Source: a virus
Strand: one strand, 5' to 3'
Virus record (IMG/VR): IMGVR_UViG_3300045996_000691
Location: 1-27,283 of that record
DNA length: 27,283 nucleotides
This document shows positions 6,682 to 12,799 of the stretch, one piece after another; the stretch's first letter is position 1; the number at the start of each line of letters is the position of its first letter. The position numbers and the translations under genes were made by a program. The notes under the pieces are model-generated. The model was not told the origin of the DNA. It saw only the letters and a list, made by a program, of their open reading frames with translations, and ran no database searches.

Positions 6682-6831
6682 ATGAAACTTAAAAGTTATA
6701 AACCGGATATCGGATGGAAATGGTTAAAGTGGACATTCGGTGTTTGGTCTGATCCTAAAAATTACACATTATTTGGTATAGATATTGGCCCACTAGAAAT
6801 AGTGTGGCACTTTGAGGGCTATAGACCCTAG
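6682..6831 (+). CDS. Trp-rich 49-residue microprotein
   Basis: ATG 6682 lies ten bases after the CCA of tRNA-Gly; the ribosome site is weak (TTTGAGAT). The 49 residues include five Trp (GWKWLKWTFGVW, VWHF), suggesting a small beta protein. No family was recognised. TAG at 6829-6831 is followed in frame by TGA 13 codons later. It packs exactly between the tRNA and the next gene's ribosome site, which supports it being real. Confidence 0.55.
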   Translation: MKLKSYKPDIGWKWLKWTFGVWSDPKNYTLFGIDIGPLEIVWHFEGYRP

Positions 6832-6844
6832 GGGGTGATTATGT

Positions 6845-7204
6845 TTGGCACAGCACGTAACAGTCTTTGAATCAAAGGCTAGAACAGCTACAACAAGTAG
6901 CAGAGATATTAAAAATTTTGATGGTACTGGTGCCGTAGTAGTTATTGATTGCACCGCTGATCCAGCATCAGCGTCAGTTACATTTACTATCGAAGGTAAA
7001 GACCCGGCATCAGCTAAGTATTATACAATTTTAACGTCGGCTGCAATTACAGGAACAGGTACAACAGTACTAAGAGTACATCCTGACCTAACAGCGGCGG
7101 CAAATACTGTGGCTAAAGATATGCTTCCGGCTGTATGGCGAGTAACTGCTACAGCGGGTAACGGCGACTCATTAACCTACAGTGTAGGAGCATCAATGAT
7201 CTAA
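6845..7204 (+). CDS. Small beta-rich phage structural-type protein
   Basis: A product of 119 residues matching the style of a widespread phage family with the core FTIEGKDPASAKYYTIL, TGTGTTVLRVHP and a C-terminal SLTYSVGASMI, usually annotated hypothetical and probably a virion decoration or cement protein (family assignment from memory, not searched). Start is TTG 6845, six bases after GGGGGTGA, with an out-of-frame ATG four bases earlier. It overlaps the next gene as TAATG. Confidence 0.7.
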   Translation: MAQHVTVFESKARTATTSSRDIKNFDGTGAVVVIDCTADPASASVTFTIEGKDPASAKYYTILTSAAITGTGTTVLRVHPDLTAAANTVAKDMLPAVWRVTATAGNGDSLTYSVGASMI

Positions 7205-7371
7205 TGGAAGATATAGAAAGATTAAAGAGTGCTTATAGTACAGCACTTACAAAACTAAAGAGTGGTAAGGTCGGGGGCTCTAATGGATTGGAGCGAGATT
7301 ACGCTACTGCGTATGACAAACTAGCACTAGCTGGCGGGGCTCAAAGACTTAGAAGAAAATACCGGCCATAA
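7204..7371 (+). CDS. Small helical phage protein (55 residues)
   Basis: ATG 7204 overlaps the stop of the preceding gene. Helical and basic: IERLKSAYSTALTKLKSG, then ERDYATAYDKLALAGGAQRLRRKYR. Short proteins of this pattern commonly follow the preceding family in phage genomes and may be structural partners; no function is known to me. It ends in TAA four bases before tRNA-Gly(GCC). Confidence 0.65.
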   Translation: MEDIERLKSAYSTALTKLKSGKVGGSNGLERDYATAYDKLALAGGAQRLRRKYRP

Positions 7372-7375
7372 TTAT

Positions 7376-7450
7376 GCGGTAGTCGTATAAAGGCTATTAT
7401 ACGTGCTTGCCATGCACGCGATCAGGGTTCGATTCCCTGTTACCGCACCA
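7376..7450 (+). tRNA. tRNA-Gly (GCC)
   Basis: Acceptor GCGGTAG/TTACCGC (one G-U), anticodon stem CGTGC/GCACG with loop TTGCCAT (GCC, reads GGC/GGU), T arm CAGGG-TTCGATT-CCCTG, A73 and encoded CCA. Confidence 0.9.
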
Positions 7451-7459
7451 AGGAATTAT

Positions 7460-7882
7460 ATGAGTAAATATATATGTAATCCATGTATGACTGACGATCA
7501 CTCTAAGCATGAATATAGCGATGAGGAATGTAAGAGTACATGGACAGATAGCACATGTGGTTGTGCTTGGAGGTTGATGGGTATGGAGAAGGTTTATGAA
7601 ATACCAGTAGAAGAAAGTACTACTTTACCTAGCGCAGTAAAAGGTGGTTGGCAGCCTTACCAAACAAGCGATACATTTGGAAATATCTCTACTTCTAATA
7701 CGATAGATTATAACTGGTGGGTATATCCTCAAACAATTTATATGTATCAGGTACGGTGCCCTAAGCGTGGCTGTAAGACAGATAATTGGCTACAGCTAGA
7801 CACGATAACTCCGTGCAAAAAGTGTGGATCGCATCTAAAGGCAGTTTCCATGAAGGCAGACTTTGAAATCGAGGTAGGTTGA
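7460..7882 (+). CDS. Multi-zinc-knuckle protein
   Basis: A product of 140 residues with cysteine clusters throughout: CNPC near the N terminus, ECKS and CGC at ~23-35, and a C-terminal CPKRGC ... CKKCG ribbon at ~100-122. Probably a small zinc protein; the specific role is unknown. I chose ATG 7460 (AAGGA five bases upstream) over the in-frame start inside the tRNA gene. Its stop overlaps the -35 box of the next promoter. Confidence 0.7.
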   Translation: MSKYICNPCMTDDHSKHEYSDEECKSTWTDSTCGCAWRLMGMEKVYEIPVEESTTLPSAVKGGWQPYQTSDTFGNISTSNTIDYNWWVYPQTIYMYQVRCPKRGCKTDNWLQLDTITPCKKCGSHLKAVSMKADFEIEVG

Positions 7883-7908
7883 CAAGTCTAGCTCATCTAT
7901 GTTAATAT
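7879..7908 (+). promoter_or_regulatory. Extended -10 promoter for RNA B
   Basis: TTGACA (7879-7884), 18-bp spacer ending TGT, TAATAT (7903-7908). Same architecture as the promoter at 2917, including TTGACAA and an extended -10. The predicted start (~7914-7916) coincides with the 5' strand of a long terminal helix. Confidence 0.78.
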
Positions 7909-7913
7909 GAGTA

Positions 7914-8056
7914 TGGTGCAGTAGCGGGAGAGTGCGAGAGCGCCAAAGGTACCAGTAGATAATTTCTATGCGCTCATTGGTCGCCCTAATCTTTAGGGTA
8001 AGGTACATGACCCGTCCAGTTGGTTTCGCACACATAATCTGGATTCTACTGCACCA
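7914..8056 (+). ncRNA. Structured small RNA B with tRNA-like acceptor and CCA end
   Basis: An 11-bp perfect terminal helix joins 7914-7924 to 8046-8056. Read as an acceptor stem it is GCAGTAG/CTACTGC, followed by A and CCA (8053-8056). Inside are nested helices GTGCGA/TCGCAC (7932-7937 with 8026-8031), AGCGC/GCGCT (7939-7943 with 7970-7974), a GTAGA/TCTAT hairpin (~7955-7969) and CCCTAA/TTAGGG (7984-7998). There is no T loop, anticodon arm or convincing ORF. It has its own promoter immediately upstream. It is not recognised as tmRNA, 6S or RNase P. Confidence 0.72.
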
Positions 8057-8065
8057 AATAAATAT

Positions 8066-8140
8066 GGGCCGGTAGCTCAACGGTAGAGCGCGGGACTTTT
8101 AATCCAAGGGTTGTAGGTTCGAATCCTATCCGGCTCACCA
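8066..8140 (+). tRNA. tRNA-Lys (TTT)
   Basis: Acceptor GGGCCGG/CCGGCTC, D stem GCTC/GAGC, anticodon loop CTTTTAA (TTT, reads AAA), T loop TTCGAAT, A73 and encoded CCA. The anticodon stem has mismatches at its outer pairs (CGGGA/TCCAA). Confidence 0.88.
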
Positions 8141-8172
8141 ATCTTTTTGGTTGATAGAAACCATATATTAAA

Positions 8173-8355
8173 GTGAGTAAATTTCACGTACATATTTGCA
8201 CACCAAGAAACGAATGTAGCATGGATGGCTACAGAGTAAATATCAGGACACCTTGGAAGTTTATTATTATTGCTTTAAATCCTAATGCTAGGGTAGTTAA
8301 GTATTTTAATAGTAAACCTAAGTGGATTGATATTTCAGATATCAGGAATAAATAA
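8173..8355 (+). CDS. Hypothetical 60-residue protein
   Basis: GTG 8173 gives MSKFHVHICTPRN and a hydrophobic middle (WKFIIIALNPNARVV). No clear ribosome site precedes it, so both start and reality are moderately uncertain, but it fills the gap between tRNA-Lys and the next gene (TAATATG junction). No family was recognised. Confidence 0.45.
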   Translation: MSKFHVHICTPRNECSMDGYRVNIRTPWKFIIIALNPNARVVKYFNSKPKWIDISDIRNK

Positions 8356-8356
8356 T

Positions 8357-8536
8357 ATGAGACACCTTGCAATACTCGGGGGCTATTGGGATCACAATCA
8401 GCCTTACTGCGCATTGTGCCATAAGCCGATTATTAAATCCGTAGCTATTCATGGGTATAATAAGCAAGGTGTTCCTAAATGGTTACATAAAAGACAATGG
8501 GCGGGTAGTTCAATGGATGGAACGGGAGACTCTTAA
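8357..8536 (+). CDS. Hypothetical CxxC microprotein ending in a tRNA anticodon loop
   Basis: ATG 8357 gives 59 residues with a C-A-L-C knuckle near residue 20. The coding frame runs 38 bases into the next tRNA-Lys and stops at UAA formed by tRNA positions 36-38 (8534-8536), so the C-terminal WAGSSMDGTGDS is translated tRNA sequence. Function unknown. A longer in-frame TTG start at 8327 is less likely because it would overlap the preceding gene. Confidence 0.5.
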   Translation: MRHLAILGGYWDHNQPYCALCHKPIIKSVAIHGYNKQGVPKWLHKRQWAGSSMDGTGDS

Positions 8537-8575
8537 CCTCCGCGTATGTGGGTTCGATTCCCACCCCGCTCACCA
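8499..8575 (+). tRNA. tRNA-Lys (CTT)
   Basis: Acceptor GGGCGGG/CCCGCTC, anticodon stem GGAGA/CCTCC (A31-C39 mismatch), loop CTCTTAA (CTT, reads AAG), T arm GTGGG-TTCGATT-CCCAC, A73 and encoded CCA. Its 5' half overlaps a CDS. Confidence 0.88.
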
Positions 8576-8615
8576 AACTTTTGACCCAAATAAACTCTTG
8601 TTAGAGGGTTAATAC

Positions 8616-9068
8616 ATGTTACGGGAATATCCGTACAACGTTGTACCGGACTCGTATAGGGCTAGGGTATATAGATGGAAGCGTAAGAACCATCAAAAAA
8701 TTACAAATCCCATTATTAAGGATTTGTTAGCTGGTAAGACATTACTTGTAGACGCTCAAATTCCTATCCATACGAAAGGCGGATTCCCAAGGGAATTCCG
8801 GTCCCTATACAACACTTTTTCAAGCCGAGGATATCGGCTGCATTGTTATATGTACGATGATGTTGATCGTGACATCTATCGCGCATTAATTATGTGGGCT
8901 GAGCCTCTTGTTAAACTTTGGAATTGTAGCCGATGTGGTAATTTTGAAGTTTCTAATGAAGAGGGTAAGCCATCGAATAAGCATTGTGATTCCAAGTATC
9001 GGGCTCACTCTTGGCGCTCAGTTAAGGAAATGCATAAGCACCATTTTATAGAGAGCGCTGTCGCTTAA
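8616..9068 (+). CDS. Hypothetical 150-residue basic zinc protein
   Basis: Starts at ATG 8616, six bases after AGAGGGTT. Basic N terminus (SYRARVYRWKRKNHQK), a middle with a DxD-like YDDVDRD, and a C-terminal CSRCG ... C-D-S cysteine set followed by His-rich HKHHF. Probably a metal-binding nucleic-acid protein by composition; no family was recognised. It ends five bases before tRNA-Trp. Confidence 0.65.
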   Translation: MLREYPYNVVPDSYRARVYRWKRKNHQKITNPIIKDLLAGKTLLVDAQIPIHTKGGFPREFRSLYNTFSSRGYRLHCYMYDDVDRDIYRALIMWAEPLVKLWNCSRCGNFEVSNEEGKPSNKHCDSKYRAHSWRSVKEMHKHHFIESAVA

Positions 9069-9073
9069 AATAT

Positions 9074-9147
9074 ATGGAGGTCGTTCAACGGTAGGACTAC
9101 AGTCTCCAAAACTGTCAATCAGGGTTCGAATCCCTGCCGCCATGCCA
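9074..9147 (+). tRNA. tRNA-Trp (CCA)
   Basis: Anticodon stem ACAGT/ACTGT with loop CTCCAAA (CCA, reads UGG); G73 matches Trp identity; T arm CAGGG-TTCGAAT-CCCTG; encoded CCA. The acceptor ATGGAGG/CCGCCAT carries one A-G mismatch at 5-68. Confidence 0.88.
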
Positions 9148-9188
9148 AATCCAATTGTCTAATATAGACCAGCGAAAGGATCATAGTT

Positions 9189-10184
9189 ATGCCATTACAG
9201 CACCTAATTAATCACGTTGCACTTGTTGTAGATAAGTCTGGTTCAATGCGAGGGCATTCACAGAAGGTTGTGGAAGTCTTTGACAGGGAGCTAAACGCTC
9301 TAAAGCAGCGCAGCGTTGATGCACATCAGGAAACTAGAATTTCAATATATCTATTTGATGATAAGATTGAAGTTTTAACTTTTGATATGGATGTAATGAG
9401 ATTTACGTCCCTAAAAGATTACTATAAGATTGGTGGACAAACTGCTCTTATTGATGCAACATTAAGCGCAATATTAGATCACCAGAAACTTCCAGAATTA
9501 TACGGGGACCATGCATTCCTCCTGTATGTTATCACAGACGGACAGGAAAACGCTAGTAGAATTAATACAAGAGATTCAATCTCTAATACATTAAAAACTC
9601 TAGCTGATAACTGGACTACAGGTATTCTTGTACCAGATCAGAACGGGGTTAGATACGCACAGCAATTCGGCTTTAATGCTGGATCGATTGCTACTTGGGA
9701 TACAAGCGCATCCTTTGAGAATGTCGGGCAGAATTTCAATTCTGTTATGACAAACTATATGGACATGCGTTCCAAGGGTATTCGTTCTACAAAGACTCTC
9801 TTTACTCTTGATTCTTCAACATTAAATCAGGCGGGTAGAGAGCTTAATGAGCTACCTGTACAGGATTACGATGTATTCCCTGTTCATCAGAAAGTTGCAA
9901 TTAAGCCCTATGTTGAATCATGGACAGGCGATAAGTATCGTCTAGGTTCAGCTTACTATGAGCCCGCAGATAAAGTTGTCATTCAGGATCATAAGAGCCT
10001 ACTTGTACAAAACAAGAAGAATGGTAAGGTTTATTGGGGCCATAGAATTCGTGATCTATTAGGACTACCTTACGATACAGTTAAGGTTGATCCCGGTGTT
10101 CATAAGGATTGGCGCATTTTTGTTCAATCTACATCAGTAAATAGAAATCTTCTACCTAATACATACGTATTGGTAATGAAGTAA
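9189..10184 (+). CDS. VWA-domain (MIDAS) protein
   Basis: A product of 331 residues. The N-terminal ~200 residues form a von Willebrand A domain with a full metal site: D15-K-S17-G-S19, T85 in GGQTALID, and D117 in VITDGQEN. The C-terminal ~110 residues form a separate beta-rich domain (VFPVHQKVAIKPYV ... NTYVLVMK). There is no signal peptide, so it probably acts in the cytoplasm. VWA proteins bind ligands or partner ATPases through Mg2+; no MoxR partner lies nearby. Start ATG 9189 follows AAAGGATC. It ends in a terminator hairpin that contains its own stop codon. Confidence 0.82.
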   Translation: MPLQHLINHVALVVDKSGSMRGHSQKVVEVFDRELNALKQRSVDAHQETRISIYLFDDKIEVLTFDMDVMRFTSLKDYYKIGGQTALIDATLSAILDHQKLPELYGDHAFLLYVITDGQENASRINTRDSISNTLKTLADNWTTGILVPDQNGVRYAQQFGFNAGSIATWDTSASFENVGQNFNSVMTNYMDMRSKGIRSTKTLFTLDSSTLNQAGRELNELPVQDYDVFPVHQKVAIKPYVESWTGDKYRLGSAYYEPADKVVIQDHKSLLVQNKKNGKVYWGHRIRDLLGLPYDTVKVDPGVHKDWRIFVQSTSVNRNLLPNTYVLVMK

Positions 10185-10203
10185 GCCGCTAATGCGGCTT
10201 TTC
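10184..10203 (+). terminator. Terminator after the VWA gene
   Basis: AGCCGC-TAAT-GCGGCT followed by TTT. It overlaps the last base of the VWA stop codon and the first base of tRNA-Asp. The U tract is short, so termination may be partial, and the hairpin could also mark a processing site. Confidence 0.6.
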
Positions 10204-10278
10204 CTCCTATCGTTTAATGGCTAAGGACACTTGACTGTCTATCAGGAGATACGGGTTCGATTCCCGTTGGGAGGGCCA
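10203..10278 (+). tRNA. tRNA-Asp (GTC)
   Basis: Acceptor CCTCCTA/TGGGAGG, anticodon loop CTGTCTA (GTC, reads GAC/GAU), G73 as expected for Asp, T arm ACGGG-TTCGATT-CCCGT, encoded CCA. The next CDS begins at the very next base, with GGGAGG of the acceptor in Shine-Dalgarno position. Confidence 0.92.
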
Positions 10279-10431
10279 ATGAAAAACCACGATAAAAAAC
10301 TTCTCAAAGATCAACTTGATAAGCTTGACTGGCACGACTTGCTACGATATCAACATATAGTAGATGATGTAGTACAAAAACGTCGTGAGAAAATTGTTGA
10401 TGAACGATATAAAAAATATGGAGACTACTAG
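10279..10431 (+). CDS. Hypothetical 50-residue charged helical protein
   Basis: ATG 10279 directly abuts the CCA of tRNA-Asp. An in-frame start at 10231 lies inside the tRNA and was rejected. The product is highly charged and helical (KKLLKDQLDKLDWHDLLRY, DDVVQKRREKIVDERYKKY). Function unknown. Cleavage after the tRNA CCA would give a leaderless message. It ends in TAG with TGA six codons later. Confidence 0.62.
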   Translation: MKNHDKKLLKDQLDKLDWHDLLRYQHIVDDVVQKRREKIVDERYKKYGDY

Positions 10432-10448
10432 CAAGGGGTTGATCATGA

Positions 10449-11159
10449 TTGAGGATTTTCTACTGGAATAAGAAACAAAACTTTGGGGATTTATTAGGTC
10501 CCCTTCTTCTAGAGAAATTCTCTCGTATCTCAACCACATGGAGCGAAGCTAAAGACAGTGAGATAGTTTCAACAGGTTCCATCATAGGCTTGCTTCCATC
10601 AGATTACACAGGTATTATTGCAGGATCGGGTAAGCTAAAAGAAGAGTCTCAGGTTCCGAAGAATGCTAAGGTATTAGGTCTACGTGGACCATTATCAGCT
10701 AAAGGAATACAGGGAAACTTTATTCTAGGCGATCCCGGCTTACTAGCAGACGAGCTAATAGATAGACCTGATAAGGAATATGAGTTAGGTATCGTAGCTC
10801 ATTGGACAGATGATAAATTAATACATGATCCAAGATTTACCAGATATAATCCTAAAATTATCCGTGTAAGTGACGAGCCTTTAGAAGTTATTCGTCAAAT
10901 AGGTCAGTGTAAAAAGATAATAAGCTCATCATTACATGGAATTATACTAGCAGATGCGTTCGGAATTTCTAGGCGCATCGAGTTAGCGCCTAAACAGCTA
11001 ACTCCACAAGAGGGAGGGCTGTTTAAATGGCGCGATTATCATGCTAGTATAGGTATGAAATTAGAGATAGGTATAACTAAACAACCTTCACCACTTCTTG
11101 TTTCCGAGAGGCAGCATGAGCTATATGATATGTTTAAAGAATTGAGGCGCTATAAGTGA
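10449..11159 (+). CDS. Polysaccharide pyruvyltransferase family protein
   Basis: A product of 236 residues with the family signatures: NFGD near the N terminus (11-14), LRGPLSAKGI (78-87), ILGDPGLLA (92-100), GIVAHWTD, and the SSSLHGIILADAFG motif with His163. Relatives transfer pyruvate from PEP to sugars of cell-surface polymers. It is shorter than most bacterial members, and similar short forms occur in phages. Start is TTG 10449 after AGGGGTTGATC, with an out-of-frame ATG four bases earlier. It overlaps the next gene by GTGA, implying coupled translation and a shared glycan-related task. Confidence 0.82.
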   Translation: MRIFYWNKKQNFGDLLGPLLLEKFSRISTTWSEAKDSEIVSTGSIIGLLPSDYTGIIAGSGKLKEESQVPKNAKVLGLRGPLSAKGIQGNFILGDPGLLADELIDRPDKEYELGIVAHWTDDKLIHDPRFTRYNPKIIRVSDEPLEVIRQIGQCKKIISSSLHGIILADAFGISRRIELAPKQLTPQEGGLFKWRDYHASIGMKLEIGITKQPSPLLVSERQHELYDMFKELRRYK

Positions 11160-12049
11160 ATTGGAAAGGATGGCTAATCAGGCTCCGATTAAAGAAACGG
11201 CCAGAGATTAGTATCCTGATGCCATTCACCAGCGATGAGTCCTACCGTCAGGAAGCTTTTAAATGGTTAAAAGAATACTGGAAATATGAGCTACCAGACG
11301 CAGAGTTTATTGTAGGTCGTTCTAATGGTAAGCCCTTTGTAAAGACTGAGGCGCTTAATCATGCTGCTAAGCGTGCTAATGGTAAAGTCTTTGTAGTACT
11401 TGATGCCGACGCTTTATTGTCGGGACCTGTATTAGAAATTTGTGCCAAAGATATTCTAGAAGCACTTAAATATGATCATCGTATATGGTATGTTCCCTAT
11501 CGAAACTTATATAGACTAAATAAGAATCTAACTAGAGCATTACTTCGATCTGATCCTAAAAGTTTTTCAGTATATGAATTAGAGAGAATTACTGATCAAT
11601 TAGATACCGATCCTCATGAAAGTCGATACGGTAAATCTTATGCGGCTATGGCGTATGTCATACCTAGAGAAGCCCTAAAAGTTATTGGTTGCTTTGATGA
11701 AAGATTCGATAAGGGATGGGGCGGGGAAGATGTTTCCACCCTTAAAGCACTAGATACTCTATGGGGAAAGCATAAGACTACAAATAATTATATTCTTCAT
11801 TTCTGGCACCCAAAGCTAGGTTCAGGATTTAAGAACAGAGCTTGGGAAGGTCAACAAGGCACAAACTCAGATATCTCTATGAGATACTATAGAGCAGGGA
11901 ATGATCCTGCTAAGATGAGACAACTAGTGTTAGAAGGTTGTGCCTATGGAAAAGAGAAGCATAAGTGCGACGGTAGACTCGGTAAGGCTAAATGCAAAAT
12001 CCGAGGATACTACAAGAAAATACGAAGCTTCCGTAGCTCAGCCCGGTAG
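11156..12049 (+). CDS. GT-A family glycosyltransferase ending inside tRNA-Phe
   Basis: A product of 297 residues. GT-A fold features: EISILMPFTSD at 17-27, a metal/nucleotide DxD in VLDADALL (D83, D85), and GWGGEDV (187-193) typical of the acceptor-side ED motif in GT2/GT7-like enzymes. The C-terminal tail is Lys/Cys-rich. Its GTG start overlaps the pyruvyltransferase stop. The last codons (SFRSSAR) and the stop TAG (12047-12049) lie inside tRNA-Phe, in its D loop. The pair may decorate virion proteins or remodel host surface sugars; I cannot choose between them. Confidence 0.82.
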   Translation: MNWKGWLIRLRLKKRPEISILMPFTSDESYRQEAFKWLKEYWKYELPDAEFIVGRSNGKPFVKTEALNHAAKRANGKVFVVLDADALLSGPVLEICAKDILEALKYDHRIWYVPYRNLYRLNKNLTRALLRSDPKSFSVYELERITDQLDTDPHESRYGKSYAAMAYVIPREALKVIGCFDERFDKGWGGEDVSTLKALDTLWGKHKTTNNYILHFWHPKLGSGFKNRAWEGQQGTNSDISMRYYRAGNDPAKMRQLVLEGCAYGKEKHKCDGRLGKAKCKIRGYYKKIRSFRSSAR

Positions 12050-12103
12050 AGCGGCGGTTTGAAGGTCCGCGCGTCATCGGTTCAAATCCGGTCGGAAGCA
12101 CCA
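12027..12103 (+). tRNA. tRNA-Phe (GAA)
   Basis: Acceptor GCTTCCG/CGGAAGC, D stem GCTC/GAGC, anticodon loop TTGAAGG (GAA, reads UUC/UUU), T31-T39 mismatch, T loop TTCAAAT, A73 and encoded CCA. The 5' 23 bases also encode the end of the glycosyltransferase. Confidence 0.9.
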
Positions 12104-12125
12104 ACTTGACAAATGGAGGGCGGTT

Positions 12126-12332
12126 ATGGCACACTACAAGCGTAAGCGCCCAAAGGAATATACTATACGGGATTGCGGATATCGTAGCTGCAAACAGGAC
12201 AAGGGCAAGCTTCAAAATCCTAACGGTAAGGACAGATATTTATTTAGACAATGGATGAGAGTACCATTTGAAGGTAAAAATCCTTGGAGGCATAAAAGAA
12301 ATGACATAGGCACGATACACGATTACAGTTAA
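12126..12332 (+). CDS. Hypothetical 68-residue basic protein
   Basis: ATG 12126 with GGAGGG five bases upstream. Very basic (HYKRKRPKEYTIRDCGYRSCKQDKGK), with a C-x5-C pair, probably nucleic-acid binding by composition. It overlaps the following amber-interrupted ORF by 32 bases in another frame. Family unknown. Confidence 0.62.
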   Translation: MAHYKRKRPKEYTIRDCGYRSCKQDKGKLQNPNGKDRYLFRQWMRVPFEGKNPWRHKRNDIGTIHDYS

Positions 12333-12537
12333 TGGTTATAAGGTTAAGCAGTGTAAAGAGGGTACACCTACAGCGTGTATTCGGATCGAAGATAAAGAAG
12401 ATAGTAGCGGAATGAAGTACGCTAAGTCTATCAAGATTGATGGACCAAGTAAAATTCTTCAAGCTGACTTTGATCCCGAGAATCCTAATAAACCTTTTAT
12501 TTGGATCGAGACTGACGGGCCAATAGAGTATGGCTGA
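12301..12537 (+). CDS. ORF with in-frame amber codon at position 3 (possible readthrough gene)
   Basis: Reads ATG-ACA-TAG, then 75 further sense codons (ARYTITVNGYKVKQCKEG ... FIWIETDGPIEYG) and TGA. GGAGG lies ten bases before the ATG. No other ATG, GTG or TTG is in frame until an internal ATG with no good ribosome site, so the protein-like N-terminal half is unreachable unless UAG is read as sense or a non-standard start is used. Its TGA overlaps the next gene's ATG (ATGGCTGA), as expected for a translated gene. A tRNA with anticodon CUA lies about 400 bases downstream. If not read through, it is a pseudogene by a nonsense mutation. Confidence 0.55.
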
Positions 12538-12730
12538 TATTGAAGTAGATAAAAAATGGATCGATGAGATTAAGAAAATTACCGATCCTAATGACTTAAT
12601 GAATGAATTAGCTATTCTACATTTAGAAGTACATGGTGTAGGTGATCCCTACTACCGCGACTTATATGAAGCAATTTGTGAAAGAGCTATAGAGTTAAGA
12701 GAAACTTATAATAGAAACAAGCGCCCTTAG
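12530..12730 (+). CDS. Hypothetical 66-residue acidic protein ending in the suppressor tRNA
   Basis: ATG 12530 overlaps the stop of the preceding ORF. Helical and acidic (VDKKWIDEIKKITDPNDLMNELAIL, YRDLYEAICERAIELRETY). Function unknown. Its TAG stop (12728-12730) is U8-A9-G10 of the CUA-anticodon tRNA, so the tRNA that may read UAG supplies this gene's UAG. Confidence 0.65.
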   Translation: MADIEVDKKWIDEIKKITDPNDLMNELAILHLEVHGVGDPYYRDLYEAICERAIELRETYNRNKRP

Positions 12731-12797
12731 CTCAATTGGTTAGAGCGGTCGCCTCTAAAGCGATGTGTTAAGGGTTCAAATCCCTTAGGGCGCTCCA
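12721..12797 (+). tRNA. Amber suppressor tRNA (anticodon CTA)
   Basis: A complete cloverleaf: acceptor GCGCCCT/AGGGCGC, D stem GCTC/GAGC with GG in the loop, anticodon stem GTCGC/GCGAT, loop CTCTAAA with anticodon CTA at 12755-12757, variable loop of five, T arm AAGGG-TTCAAAT-CCCTT, U73 and encoded CCA. U33 and A37 are normal. CUA pairs with UAG. The amino acid is not evident: U73, G1-C72 and C2-G71 resemble Gly acceptors, but anticodon-dependent synthetases would not see their usual bases. Confidence 0.88.
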
Positions 12798-12799
12798 CT

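Noticed and set aside
7403-7459. Earlier start of the zinc protein inside tRNA-Gly
   Set aside because: It would translate half of a good tRNA; ATG 7460 has AAGGA at correct spacing.
8141-8172. Terminator at the TTTTTGGTT hairpin after tRNA-Lys
   Set aside because: The T run precedes the short hairpin instead of following it, and the stem is only five pairs.
10231-10278. Earlier start of the 50-residue gene inside tRNA-Asp
   Set aside because: The frame is open only by chance through the tRNA; ATG 10279 is placed like other post-CCA starts.
12106-12135. Promoter at TTGACA 12106
   Set aside because: No -10 box lies 16-19 bases downstream; the sequence there is the ribosome site and start of the next gene.
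12755-12757. Arg (TCT) reading of the suppressor anticodon by shifting the loop one base
   Set aside because: The 5-bp stem GTCGC/GCGAT fixes a 7-base loop with U33, giving CTA at 34-36.
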